From Opacimonas viscosa (GTDB lineage: Bacteria; Pseudomonadota; Gammaproteobacteria; Enterobacterales; Alteromonadaceae): DNA of 45,612 bases. Both the position numbers and the translations under genes were made by a program. Every line of letters starts with the position of its first letter. Position 1 is the first letter of the stretch. Positions 9,565 through 18,135 of the stretch are shown here, in pieces. The notes under the pieces are model-generated. The model ran no database searches. It was not told where the DNA came from and saw only the letters and a program-made list of their open reading frames with translations. The DNA lies in assembly GCF_024199005.1 (NCBI RefSeq), contig NZ_JANATA010000023.1, forward strand, positions 1 through 45,612, given 5' to 3'.

Positions 9565-11913
9565 CTATTTTCTATGTTTTGATTGTTTCTTCTTTTTCTT
9601 ATCACGAGAAGAAGATTTGCCTTTTTTAGCTTTTGGAGGACGAACTTTGGGTGCGTCGGTACCCGGCTTACTCGGTCCTTTTCTTGCCTTGGTGCTTTTT
9701 TTACGTTTACTCTTCGGCATATCAGGTTCGCTATTCGCAAGGATGAGGTCTATCTTGCGATCATCTAGATTCACGCCTGCCACTTTGACTTCCAAGCTAT
9801 CCCCTAAACGGAATACCCGTCCAGAAGCCTCACCTATCAACATCTGTTTTACGTCATCGAAACGATAATAGTCATTCCCCAAAGCGGTGACATGGACCAA
9901 ACCATCAATACCAAAATCCGTGATACGTACAAATAAACCGAAATTAGTCACCGAAGCAACGACAGCTTGGAAGACATCACCAACATGATCTTGCATGAAT
10001 TCGCATTTCAGCCAATCAGCAACATCACGTGTCGCATCATCAGCACGGCGCTCTGTCATAGAGCATTGCTCCCCCAACGATTCGACTTCTTCGCTGCTAT
10101 AGAGTTTACCGCCAGTTGTCGATTTCAACGATTTTTGCTTAGCTAACACACCTTTTATAGCACGATGAACGACTAAATCAGGATAGCGTCTGATAGGAGA
10201 GGTGAAGTGTGCATATTCCTCTAGTGCTAGACCAAAATGACCAATATTCTCGTTATCGTACACCGCTTGTTTCATCGAACGTAGCAACATTGTTTGAATC
10301 AATTCACTATCCGCGCGATTGCGTACCTTTTGCATAACATGAGTAAATGCTGACGCTGATGTATCACTTGCTAACTTATGCGTAACTCCAACCTCTGCTA
10401 AATACGAGGTAAATGATAACAGTCGGTCAGGATCGGGCTTATCATGTACCCTATACAACCCTTCCGCTTTATTCTTAGCCAAGAATTTAGCAGTGCATAC
10501 ATTGGCTAAGATCATGCATTCTTCGATAAGTTTATGTGCATCATTGCGATGTAAGGCAACAATATTTTCTATTTTACGCTGAGCGTTAAACACAAACTTA
10601 CTTTCATTGGTTTCAAATTCGACTGCACCGCGAGCATCTCTAGCCGTTTTTAAGACTTTGTACAATGCCTGTAAATTCTCTAAATCATCAACAAAAGCTG
10701 CGTAACGCTCTCTTAACTCTGTATCGCCATCTAAAATAGCTGCTACCTTTGTGTAAGTGAAACGTGCATGGGAGCGCATCACCGCTTCAAAGAATTGATA
10801 ACTGTTACACTGACCGTCTAAGTCAATATGCATCTCACAGACCATGCACAGACGGTCTACTTCTGGATTCAAGGAACACAATCCATTAGATAGTACTTCG
10901 GGAAGCATCGGGATAACTTGGGCCGGAAAATAAACTGAATTACCTCGATTGATAGCTTCCTGATCAAGCGCTGAACCAGGACGCACATAATAACTCACAT
11001 CAGCTATCGCGACATATAACTTATAGCCAGAGACTAAACCGTCCTGTGTTAATGTCTGACAATAAACAGCATCATCAAAATCACGCGCATCTTCGCCATC
11101 AATCGTAATTAAAGGGATATCTCGCAGATCGATGCGGCCTTGTTTAGCCTCTTCAGGAACTTGTTCACCTAGTGGAGCGACTTGCTTTTCAACCGCTTTG
11201 GGCCAAACATGAGGGATGTCAAAGGTCCGCAAAGCCATTTCGATTTCCATTCCAGGAGCCAAGTGTTCTCCGAGAACTTCCAGCACCTTACCTGCGGGGC
11301 TTGATATTTTACTTGGGCGTTTGACAAATTCGACGACTACCACATTGCCTTGGCGCGCACCTTTGGTGTCTTGTGGACCAATAAAAATTTCGTGTTGAAT
11401 TCTACTGTCATCTGGGATCACGACTGCCACACCATGCTCCACAAAGAATCGCCCCACTATGGGCTCAGGGCGAGGCGTCACAACTTTGGTAATGCGTGCT
11501 TCATTGCGACCTTTGCGATCAACCCCCTTACTGACAGCTTGGACAATATCACCATGTACGACATTTTTCATTTGTCCTGCCGATAAATACCAGTCTTTTT
11601 CTTCCCTGCTAATGTGCAAGAAACCAAAACCATCACGATGACCAATAACTCTTCCTGTCAGTATTTCGTCCTGGGCCTGAGGTTCGTATTTTTTCTTCGC
11701 AGTGAATCGAATTTGCCCTTCACGCTCCATCGCTCTTAGACGCCGTTGGATACCTACTTGTTGCAAATCTTCTCGAGCATCAACTAAAACGCAAATCTCC
11801 ATAAAAGATAAGGCTTGTTTAGCGGCGACTAAAACTTCCAGAAGGTGTTCGCGGCTAGCGACAGGATTTTCATATTTGGCTTTTTCGCGGGCAAAATGCG
11901 GGTCTTGTGACAT
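9565..11913 (-). CDS. rnr: Ribonuclease R
   Basis: 782 residues. Domains run in order: an N-terminal helix-turn-helix (about 20-90), two cold-shock domains (GRVIGHRDGFGFLHI begins the first), the RNB catalytic domain, an S1 domain (about 640-725; NFGLFVRITDFGIDGLVHVT), and a Lys/Arg-rich tail. The RNB metal-binding motif is ITIDGEDARDFDDAVYC, with its cluster of Asp residues. RNase R is a processive 3'-5' exonuclease that degrades structured RNA, acts in rRNA quality control and is induced by cold. It is co-directional with rlmB. Confidence 0.98.
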   Translation of the reverse strand: MSQDPHFAREKAKYENPVASREHLLEVLVAAKQALSFMEICVLVDAREDLQQVGIQRRLRAMEREGQIRFTAKKKYEPQAQDEILTGRVIGHRDGFGFLHISREEKDWYLSAGQMKNVVHGDIVQAVSKGVDRKGRNEARITKVVTPRPEPIVGRFFVEHGVAVVIPDDSRIQHEIFIGPQDTKGARQGNVVVVEFVKRPSKISSPAGKVLEVLGEHLAPGMEIEMALRTFDIPHVWPKAVEKQVAPLGEQVPEEAKQGRIDLRDIPLITIDGEDARDFDDAVYCQTLTQDGLVSGYKLYVAIADVSYYVRPGSALDQEAINRGNSVYFPAQVIPMLPEVLSNGLCSLNPEVDRLCMVCEMHIDLDGQCNSYQFFEAVMRSHARFTYTKVAAILDGDTELRERYAAFVDDLENLQALYKVLKTARDARGAVEFETNESKFVFNAQRKIENIVALHRNDAHKLIEECMILANVCTAKFLAKNKAEGLYRVHDKPDPDRLLSFTSYLAEVGVTHKLASDTSASAFTHVMQKVRNRADSELIQTMLLRSMKQAVYDNENIGHFGLALEEYAHFTSPIRRYPDLVVHRAIKGVLAKQKSLKSTTGGKLYSSEEVESLGEQCSMTERRADDATRDVADWLKCEFMQDHVGDVFQAVVASVTNFGLFVRITDFGIDGLVHVTALGNDYYRFDDVKQMLIGEASGRVFRLGDSLEVKVAGVNLDDRKIDLILANSEPDMPKSKRKKSTKARKGPSKPGTDAPKVRPPKAKKGKSSSRDKKKKKQSKHRK

Positions 11914-11961
11914 TTAATATCTATGTTTTACTTAATTTTATAAAGTATAACAAGGATATAC

Positions 11962-11997
11962 GAAAAGGGGTAATCTAATCGACATATTCCCCTTTTC
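11962..11997 (-). terminator. Hairpin downstream of motX
   Basis: GAAAAGGGG (11962-11970) and CCCCTTTTC (11989-11997) are perfect 9-bp complements 18 bases apart, 29 bp past the motX stop. On the minus strand the second arm ends CCCCTTTTCG, so the U-run is part of the stem. It probably separates motX from rnr. Confidence 0.5.
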
Positions 11998-12025
11998 ACA
12001 TCAATTACTCAGGTGTTTGGCAATT

Positions 12026-12718
12026 TTATTGGGTTTTTAGGTATTCATCAGCAATGCGGATACTTTGTCCACTCATACGTTGGGCCAGGCGTTGACGCTT
12101 AGCAACTATAGACGCCTGATATGCTTTATCTGCTGTAATAACTTGCGACAACCAAATATAGGCATCTTGATAATCATATGGACTGCCATAACCTTGTAAG
12201 AATAAATCGACTAACTGTACTAATGCCTTTTCAGAGCCCAGTGCAGAAGCCTCTCGAAGATACAAAATGGCTTTGTTATAGTCTTGATTTATCAGTGTAC
12301 CTGTTCTGGCGTAACGTCCTAAGTGCTCTAATCCCGCCGGGAAACCTTGGTTAGCAGATTCTTGCATATACAAAATACCTGATTTGGGATCTCTTTCTAC
12401 ACACACGCCCCAGGCAAGCATATCCCCCCATAAAAATTGGTAAGCAGGAATTTCTAACACTGTCGCTCTAGCTTCAATATCTTCCACCAGTTGGCAGCGA
12501 TCTAACTTCACTCTTTGCAGATGTGTATTTTCGTTAATTAAACGAATGAGCTCACTTTGTGAATACAGTTGAATAGCCTTTATCTCATTGGGATCTGTGG
12601 GCGGTAATTGCCCATCAAATTCTTGGGCTTCGCTACTTAAAGGCATAAAGCAACATGAGAGTATTAACACTGCTAAGAGCGGGTATAAATGTTTATCTAA
12701 TCGGTACACATAGTTCAC
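12026..12718 (-). CDS. motX: Sodium-type flagellar motor protein MotX
   Basis: 230 residues. A signal peptide (about 1-31, ending SSEAQ) precedes a periplasmic protein with YSQSELIRLINENTHLQRVK, DRCQLVEDIEARA and YQFLWGDMLAWGVCVERDPK, which match what I recall of Vibrio MotX. Sel1-like repeats follow at about 125-205 (ANQGFPAGLEHLGRYARTGT and ALGSEKALVQLVDLFLQGYG). MotX and MotY form the T-ring that holds the PomAB sodium-driven stators around the flagellar basal body. Its neighbour rnr is the same as in Vibrio. A sigma-28 promoter upstream supports late flagellar expression. Two conserved Cys (DRCQ and WGVCVE) probably form a disulfide. Confidence 0.92.
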   Translation of the reverse strand: MNYVYRLDKHLYPLLAVLILSCCFMPLSSEAQEFDGQLPPTDPNEIKAIQLYSQSELIRLINENTHLQRVKLDRCQLVEDIEARATVLEIPAYQFLWGDMLAWGVCVERDPKSGILYMQESANQGFPAGLEHLGRYARTGTLINQDYNKAILYLREASALGSEKALVQLVDLFLQGYGSPYDYQDAYIWLSQVITADKAYQASIVAKRQRLAQRMSGQSIRIADEYLKTQ

Positions 12719-12746
12719 AATATATTTTCCTCAAGACCTCAATGTT

Positions 12747-12773
12747 TTATCGGCAATTTACATTTTTCATTGA
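12747..12773 (-). promoter_or_regulatory. Sigma-28 (FliA) promoter of motX
   Basis: The minus strand carries TCAA (12770-12773), exactly 15 bases, then GCCGATAA (12747-12754). The sigma-28 consensus is TAAA-N15-GCCGATAA, so the -10 is an 8/8 match and the -35 is 3/4. It stands 28 bp before the motX start. motX is known to belong to the late, FliA-dependent class in Vibrio. Confidence 0.8.
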
Positions 12774-12865
12774 ATTTTTCTCCTTCTGCACAGAGAAACT
12801 GATCATATAAGGGGTTGTTTTGGTATACTTAGACATGTTTTTACCTAGCTAGGTCCCTGATAACT

Positions 12866-14359
12866 ATGCAATATAAAGATTTGCGAGATTTTATCCAACA
12901 ACTCGAAGCCCAAGGCAAGCTCCTCAGGATTTCTCAGCCGATAAGTACTGAGTTAGAAATGACGGAAATTGCAGACCGTACTTTACGAGCGGGAGGTCCA
13001 GCGCTGCTTTTTGAAAATCCAATCGGTCATGATATGCCCGTATTGGCTAATCTATTCGGTACACCAGAGCGAGTTGCCATGGGTATGGGTCAAGATTCTG
13101 TGCACGCACTTCGCGATGTAGGAAAATTACTGGCTTACCTTAAAGAACCAGATCCACCCAAAGGCTTAAAAGACCTTTGGAGTAAACTTCCCGTCTTTAA
13201 GCAAGTGTTGAATATGCCAGCAAAAGTGATCAAAAAAGCACCTTGCCAAGAAGTTGTTATCAGTGGTGATGATGTCGATCTAAGTAAAATTCCTGTACAA
13301 CGTTGTTGGCCTGGCGACGCTGCACCACTTATTACGTGGGGTCTTACCGTTACGCGAGGCCCACATAAAAAGCGCCAAAACCTCGGAATTTATCGCCAGC
13401 AAGTTATAGGGAAAAACAAAATCATTATGCGTTGGCTTTCGCATCGCGGCGGTGCTTTAGATTTTAGAGAATGGTGCCAGCAAAATCCAAACAAACCTTA
13501 TCCAGTCTCTGTTGCTTTAGGCGCTGATCCGGCCACCATTCTGGGTGCTGTAACACCCGTTCCAGATACTTTATCAGAGTACGCTTTTGCAGGGTTGTTA
13601 CGTGGTAGCAAAACTGAAGTTACTGCGTCTGTATCCAATGACCTACAAGTACCTGCGAATGCTGAAATCGTCCTTGAGGGTTTCATAATGCCTGGTGAGA
13701 TGGCACCTGAGGGTCCATATGGTGACCATACTGGTTATTACAATGAAGTCGATGACTTCCCAGTACTGACTGTGACACATATCACGCACCGCAAAGATCC
13801 CATTTATCATTCAACTTATACTGGTAGGCCACCTGACGAACCGGCGATTTTAGGCGTTGCATTGAACGAGGTATTTGTGCCAATTTTACAAAAGCAGTTT
13901 CCTGAAATCACTGATTTTTATCTACCGCCTGAGGGATGTTCCTATCGTATGGCAATCGTCACGATGAAGAAACAGTACCCAGGTCATGCCAAACGTGTCA
14001 TGTTAGGTGTTTGGTCATTCTTGCGTCAGTTCATGTATACCAAGTTCGTAATTGTCTGTGATGACGATATCGATGCACGTAATTGGGAGGACGTGATCTG
14101 GGCTATTACTACTCGAATGGATCCTACAAGGGACACAACTTTAATTGACAATACACCAATTGACTATTTAGATTTTGCCTCACCTGTGTCAGGCTTAGGC
14201 TCTAAGATGGGGATGGACGCCACTAATAAAATGCCTGGTGAAACAGACCGGGAATGGGGCGAACCGATTGTTATGGATCCAGAAGTCACCGCCAAGATAG
14301 ATACTTTATGGGATAGTTTAGGCATCGATGCCTTAATCCCAAACACTAAAAAACAGTAA
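12866..14359 (+). CDS. ubiD: 4-hydroxy-3-polyprenylbenzoate decarboxylase UbiD
   Basis: 497 residues, matching the E. coli length. The N-terminus [20 protein letters not shown] and the central block with [20 protein letters not shown] and [13 protein letters not shown] are UbiD hallmarks. [12 protein letters not shown] (about 287-298) includes the catalytic Glu region and the prenylated-FMN/metal site. UbiD decarboxylates the aromatic intermediate of ubiquinone synthesis using prFMN made by UbiX. It is transcribed divergently from motX and is followed after 8 bp by fre, the same pair as in E. coli. A TATACT -10-like box sits at 12824-12829 without a clear -35. Confidence 0.98.
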   Translation: MQYKDLRDFIQQLEAQGKLLRISQPISTELEMTEIADRTLRAGGPALLFENPIGHDMPVLANLFGTPERVAMGMGQDSVHALRDVGKLLAYLKEPDPPKGLKDLWSKLPVFKQVLNMPAKVIKKAPCQEVVISGDDVDLSKIPVQRCWPGDAAPLITWGLTVTRGPHKKRQNLGIYRQQVIGKNKIIMRWLSHRGGALDFREWCQQNPNKPYPVSVALGADPATILGAVTPVPDTLSEYAFAGLLRGSKTEVTASVSNDLQVPANAEIVLEGFIMPGEMAPEGPYGDHTGYYNEVDDFPVLTVTHITHRKDPIYHSTYTGRPPDEPAILGVALNEVFVPILQKQFPEITDFYLPPEGCSYRMAIVTMKKQYPGHAKRVMLGVWSFLRQFMYTKFVIVCDDDIDARNWEDVIWAITTRMDPTRDTTLIDNTPIDYLDFASPVSGLGSKMGMDATNKMPGETDREWGEPIVMDPEVTAKIDTLWDSLGIDALIPNTKKQ

Positions 14360-14367
14360 GAGAGCTC

Positions 14368-15054
14368 ATGCAACTAAATTTAAAAACCATAGAAAATGTC
14401 GGTCATGACGTTTATCGTATCATTCTGTCATCAGACGAAGTCCTTACCTATGAGGCTGGACAATACCTATTAGTTAAGATGGGTGCAAATGATGAAAGAC
14501 CATTCTCTATTGCGAGCAGTCCTAGTAAAGATCGCTTTATTGAGTTGCACATTGGCGCGACTCCAGAGAACCCATATGCTTGGGATGTTATTGAGCAACT
14601 GCGTACTAAAGGGAATATTCAAGTATCACTGGCTAATGGTAAAGCTTATCTACAGCCTGATGAAAAAACCATTGTGTTGGTCGCAGGTGGTACTGGATAT
14701 TCTTACGTCAAATCTATTGCATATGAAGCAGTGACTCAACAACTTGAAAATGACATTCATATTTTCTGGGGAGCAAAAGAGTTTAGCCAATTGTACGAAG
14801 CAGAAGCGCTGACAAACCTAGCGCACGACCACGATAATATCTTCTTTCATCCGGTTGTAGAGGGTGCCGATGAGGACTGGTCTGGCGCTACAGGTTTAGT
14901 TCACCAAGCAGTGTTAAACCATTTTACTGACTTAAGTCATCTACAAGTGTATATTGCTGGTCCTTTCCCTATGGCCAAAGTTGCTAGGGAAGACTATACC
15001 AACGCCGGTTTACCAAATTCTGCATTATTTGGTGATGCTTACGCTTTTATCTAA
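14368..15054 (+). CDS. fre: NAD(P)H-flavin reductase
   Basis: 228 residues of the ferredoxin-reductase fold. Landmarks are YEAGQYLLV, the flavin-binding ERPFSIASS (RxxS motif, about 43-51), the nucleotide-binding VLVAGGTGYSYVKSI, and the terminal GDAYAFI. Fre reduces free FMN and riboflavin with NAD(P)H, acting as a diffusible flavin reductase in the cytoplasm. An SD-like GAGAG precedes the ATG, and the gene is coupled to ubiD upstream. Reduced flavin supply could serve prFMN synthesis for UbiD, but that link is inference. Confidence 0.95.
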   Translation: MQLNLKTIENVGHDVYRIILSSDEVLTYEAGQYLLVKMGANDERPFSIASSPSKDRFIELHIGATPENPYAWDVIEQLRTKGNIQVSLANGKAYLQPDEKTIVLVAGGTGYSYVKSIAYEAVTQQLENDIHIFWGAKEFSQLYEAEALTNLAHDHDNIFFHPVVEGADEDWSGATGLVHQAVLNHFTDLSHLQVYIAGPFPMAKVAREDYTNAGLPNSALFGDAYAFI

Positions 15055-15089
15055 ACGTAAGTAATCATTTTTTAAGAAAAACAGACAAA

Positions 15090-15119
15090 AAAAAGCCGCT
15101 CATATTTGAGCGGCTTTTT
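15090..15119. terminator. Bidirectional Rho-independent terminator between fre and cspA
   Basis: AAAAAGCCGCTC (15090-15101) and GAGCGGCTTTTT (15108-15119) pair perfectly around ATATTT. A-run and U-run flank both sides, so it serves fre (plus) and the cold-shock gene (minus), which converge here. Confidence 0.93.
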
Positions 15120-15135
15120 AGTAAGAATAAGATTC

Positions 15136-15345
15136 TTAGATAGCTGTTACGTTAGCAGCTTGTAGGCCTTTTTGACCGTCTTCGATTTCAAAAGAAACCT
15201 TTTGACCTTCTGGTAACGTTTTGTAACCTTCAGACTGGATAGCACGGAAATGTACGAATACATCTTTGCCACCGTTATCTTGAGTAATAAAACCATAACC
15301 TTTATCGGCATTGAACCACTTAACAGAACCTGTTACTTTAGACAT
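15136..15345 (-). CDS. Cold-shock protein, CspA family
   Basis: 69 residues forming one cold-shock domain. RNP1 is KGYGFITQ and RNP2 is DVFVHF, with VKWFNADKG at the start. The single-strand nucleic-acid-binding aromatics (W, F, Y, F, F, H, F) are all present. The protein acts as an RNA chaperone that melts mRNA structure and antiterminates. It is closest in style to CspC/CspE/CspD-length proteins of Alteromonadales, and the exact paralogue cannot be assigned. A leader of about 160 nt with a hairpin suggests post-transcriptional cold regulation. Confidence 0.95.
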   Translation of the reverse strand: MSKVTGSVKWFNADKGYGFITQDNGGKDVFVHFRAIQSEGYKTLPEGQKVSFEIEDGQKGLQAANVTAI

Positions 15346-15374
15346 AATGTCACCTTAATATAGTAAATAAATTT

Positions 15375-15424
15375 AAACGCCTAACTGCGTATCTTGTTTT
15401 CAAATAGGGTGCTTATAGGCGTTT
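15375..15424 (-). promoter_or_regulatory. Hairpin in the cold-shock gene leader
   Basis: AAACGCCTA and TAGGCGTTT are perfect 9-bp complements, 32 bases apart, inside the predicted 5' leader. They end about 30 bases before the start codon. Long structured leaders are typical of cspA-type mRNAs, where temperature-dependent folding exposes or hides the ribosome site. Confidence 0.5.
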
Positions 15425-15511
15425 GTCTTACTAAAAAATAGTGAAACTTTCATTCCACAAAGACTTATAAGGCTGATAACAAATAATACATGCCTAATTG
15501 AATACCCGGTC

Positions 15512-15539
15512 AGCATAGCACCTATATAGTATTTATCAA
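15512..15539 (-). promoter_or_regulatory. Promoter of the cold-shock gene with extended -10
   Basis: TTGATA (15534-15539), a 16-base spacer, then TATGCT (15512-15517) preceded by TGC, an extended -10. Predicted start near 15505 gives a leader of about 160 nt, like the 159-nt E. coli cspA leader. Confidence 0.6.
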
Positions 15540-15545
15540 AGCAAA

Positions 15546-15577
15546 AAGTTCATATTTATAAAGATAAATATGAACTT
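15546..15577 (-). terminator. AT-rich terminator after ilvIH
   Basis: AAGTTCATATTTAT and ATAAATATGAACTT form a perfect 14-bp stem around a 4-base loop, and the minus strand continues into TTTTTG. It lies 42 bp past the ilvH stop and just upstream of the cold-shock promoter. The stem is A/T rich, so termination may be partial. Confidence 0.6.
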
Positions 15578-15618
15578 CCTAGTGGCTATATGTACACATG
15601 CCTATACGGACATATGGA

Positions 15619-16116
15619 CTAAGGCGTTAAGGCTTTTTCACCTCTAGCAAGACCGCAAGCCCCGGTTCTAGCTGACTCTAAAATAGTGGCGCTATGTTTT
15701 AACGTTACCAAGAATGCATCTAACTTATCGACATTCCCCGTTAATTCAATCGTATAATTAACTGCGCTTACATCCAATATTTTTGCTCTGAATATGTCAA
15801 CAGTACGCATAACATCGTTGCGTGATGCTTCGTTGTTAGCCACCACCTTCACTAACATCAACTCTCTTTCAACATGTGGAGAGTCTGTTAATTCAGTTAC
15901 TTTCAGAACATCAATCAACTTATTCATCTGTTTGATGATTTGTTCAATCACTTTATCATCGCCCTGTGTAGCTATTGTCAAACGCGATAAGCTATCGTCA
16001 TCGGTGGTCGATACACAAAGAGAGTCAACGTTATAACCACGTTGTGAAAACACACCAACAATTCGTGACAAAGCACCTGGGGCATTTTCCATTAATACTG
16101 AGATAATACGTTTCAT
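15619..16116 (-). CDS. ilvH: Acetolactate synthase small (regulatory) subunit
   Basis: 165 residues. The N-terminal ACT domain (about 1-75) starts MKRIISVLMENAPGALSRIV and includes GVFSQRGYNVDSLCV, the valine-binding face. The C-terminal domain has GNVDKLDAFLVTLK. IlvH activates IlvI and gives it valine feedback inhibition. It follows ilvI with one base between stop and start, so translation is coupled. Confidence 0.97.
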   Translation of the reverse strand: MKRIISVLMENAPGALSRIVGVFSQRGYNVDSLCVSTTDDDSLSRLTIATQGDDKVIEQIIKQMNKLIDVLKVTELTDSPHVERELMLVKVVANNEASRNDVMRTVDIFRAKILDVSAVNYTIELTGNVDKLDAFLVTLKHSATILESARTGACGLARGEKALTP

Positions 16117-16117
16117 A

Positions 16118-17836
16118 TTAAGTACGCTCCGTCTTACTTAGGCGCATTTCATCCATCGCCCCATATTTGATTTGCATTGGATAAACGTGTTCATTTTGAT
16201 CTACGGCAATGTCCATAAAGACTAACCGGTTTTTCTCCGCAAAACAGCGCTCCATAGCATCGTCTAATTCTTCTAACTTATCTACTTTGATGCCAATATG
16301 GCCATATGCTTCCACTAATTTTATAAAATCAGGCATTGAGTCCATGTAAGAACTAGAGTGACGACCTTGATAAATCATATCTTGCCATTGGCGCACCATA
16401 CCCAAGGCACGGTTATTTAAAGTAATGATTTTAATCGGTAAGTTATATTGTAAGCACGTCGATAATTCTTGAATATTCATTTGAATACTTCCATCGCCAG
16501 TCACCACTACCGAAGTGGCTTCAGGGTGTGCAAACTGTACCCCCATAGCAGCCGGTAAACCAAAGCCCATGGTGCCTAAGCCACCTGAGTTAATCCACTG
16601 ACGCGGTTTAGCAAATGGATAATATAAAGCAGCAAACATTTGATGTTGGCCAACATCAGAGCTAACAAAAGCTTCACCATTAGTATGCTTATATAAAGCT
16701 TCGATAACTTTTTGTGGTTTGATAACCTCGCTTGGTTGCTCAAAGCTCAAACACTGCTGACTTCTCCAACCTTCAATTTGCTTCCACCAATCAGCTAGTT
16801 TTGCTTTTTGTTCTGAAAAATCACTTCCAGCTAACGCTTCCAAAATTTGTTGTACGACAGTATCTACCGATCCTACAACCGGAATATGTGCCTTCACAGT
16901 TTTAGAAATAGACGCAGGGTCAATATCGACGTGAATAATATCTGCATAAGGACAGAATTTTTCAACATTATTAGTCACTCGATCATCAAAACGAGCACCC
17001 AAAGCAACGATGCAATCTGCATTGTGCATGGTTTTGTTAGCTTCAACGGTACCATGCATGCCCAGCATCCCAACAAATTGTGGATGTACCCCAGAGAAGG
17101 CACCTAACCCCATTAGCGTACATGTCACTGGACAATGAAGCAGTTCAGCAAGCTCCGTGACTTTACCTTGGGCCTCTGCGGTAATCGCTCCACCACCTAC
17201 ATATAACACTGGGCGTTTAGCCGCTTGGATGGATTTTACCGCCTTACCAATCTGCTTATTATGACCTTTTAAAACAGGATTGTAAGAACGTAAAGTCACA
17301 TCAGTAGGGAACTCATATGGGTGTTCCTCAGCTACATTAACTATGTCTTTAGGTAAATCAACAACTACCGGGCCTGGACGACCAGTATTTGCAATATAAT
17401 AAGCTTGTGCAATCGCTTTAGGAATATCAACAGCGCGCTTCACTAGAAAGCTGTGTTTGACGATAGGACGGGAGCAACCCACCATATCTGTTTCTTGGAA
17501 AGCATCTTCACCGATATGCTGAGAAGGAACCTGCCCTGATAAAACTACCATTGGGATAGAGTCCATGTAAGCTGTTGCAATACCCGTAATAGTGTTCGTT
17601 GCTCCAGGACCAGAAGTGACCAGTACCGTACCAGTAATACCAGTTGATCGTGCATAACCATCTGCCATGTGAGCAGCAGCTTGCTCATGACGTACCAAAA
17701 CATGCTCGACCTCATCCTGAGCAAATAATGCGTCATAAATATCTAAGACGGCACCACCAGGATAACCAAACACATGTTTTACCCCAAGGTCATTAAGGGT
17801 TTGCACTACCATTGCAGCGCCAGACATCATCTTCAC
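16118..17836 (-). CDS. ilvI: Acetolactate synthase III large subunit
   Basis: 572 residues, thiamine-diphosphate enzyme of branched-chain amino acid synthesis. The TPP-activating glutamate is in [20 protein letters not shown], the FAD-binding middle domain spans about 190-340, and the TPP/Mg motif is [11 protein letters not shown] followed by [13 protein letters not shown]. It condenses pyruvate (or pyruvate plus 2-oxobutyrate) to acetohydroxy acids. The start is a GTG with GGAGAGAG 4-11 bases upstream; an ATG two codons later is the alternative and also fits E. coli IlvI. Confidence 0.97.
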   Translation of the reverse strand: MKMMSGAAMVVQTLNDLGVKHVFGYPGGAVLDIYDALFAQDEVEHVLVRHEQAAAHMADGYARSTGITGTVLVTSGPGATNTITGIATAYMDSIPMVVLSGQVPSQHIGEDAFQETDMVGCSRPIVKHSFLVKRAVDIPKAIAQAYYIANTGRPGPVVVDLPKDIVNVAEEHPYEFPTDVTLRSYNPVLKGHNKQIGKAVKSIQAAKRPVLYVGGGAITAEAQGKVTELAELLHCPVTCTLMGLGAFSGVHPQFVGMLGMHGTVEANKTMHNADCIVALGARFDDRVTNNVEKFCPYADIIHVDIDPASISKTVKAHIPVVGSVDTVVQQILEALAGSDFSEQKAKLADWWKQIEGWRSQQCLSFEQPSEVIKPQKVIEALYKHTNGEAFVSSDVGQHQMFAALYYPFAKPRQWINSGGLGTMGFGLPAAMGVQFAHPEATSVVVTGDGSIQMNIQELSTCLQYNLPIKIITLNNRALGMVRQWQDMIYQGRHSSSYMDSMPDFIKLVEAYGHIGIKVDKLEELDDAMERCFAEKNRLVFMDIAVDQNEHVYPMQIKYGAMDEMRLSKTERT

Positions 17837-18135
17837 GATCTCTCTCCATTAAAAAATTTAACTAATAATAAAAGTGTACTTCACGAATTAGGAAGAATAA
17901 ACAGAAAAAAACCAAATGGTGAAAAACTTATCCATATATACATAAAAATTAGGACAAATATTCTAATTTAGTATTAATAGGACGGGTGATTTAGGATTTT
18001 TTACATTTTCATAACAAGCTGATTTCAAGAATTATGCTCTTACTCTTGATTGTCATTTTATCGCAGTCTCACATGACTGCCTTTAGACCATAGTATGGTG
18101 CAAAGCGACACCATACCAAAACTATACCTATTTCA
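17837..18135 (-). other. AT-rich region upstream of ilvI, no gene
   Basis: 299 bases, very A/T rich, between ilvI and the sulfotransferase gene. Several weak -35/-10 pairs exist on the minus strand (for example TTGTCC near 17954), none convincing. No His/Leu/Ile/Val-rich leader peptide was recognised. In E. coli ilvIH is activated by Lrp at an A/T-rich upstream region, so this may play the same part. Confidence 0.4.
18093..18116 (-). terminator. Hairpin after the sulfotransferase gene
   Basis: GTATGGTG and CACCATAC are perfect 8-bp complements around an 8-base loop, about 20 bp past the stop. No U-run follows on the minus strand, so intrinsic termination is uncertain. Confidence 0.4.

Noticed and set aside
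12799-12829. Possible ubiD promoter CTGATC-N19-TATACT
   Set aside because: The -10 is good, but the -35 and spacing are poor. It is mentioned only in the ubiD entry.
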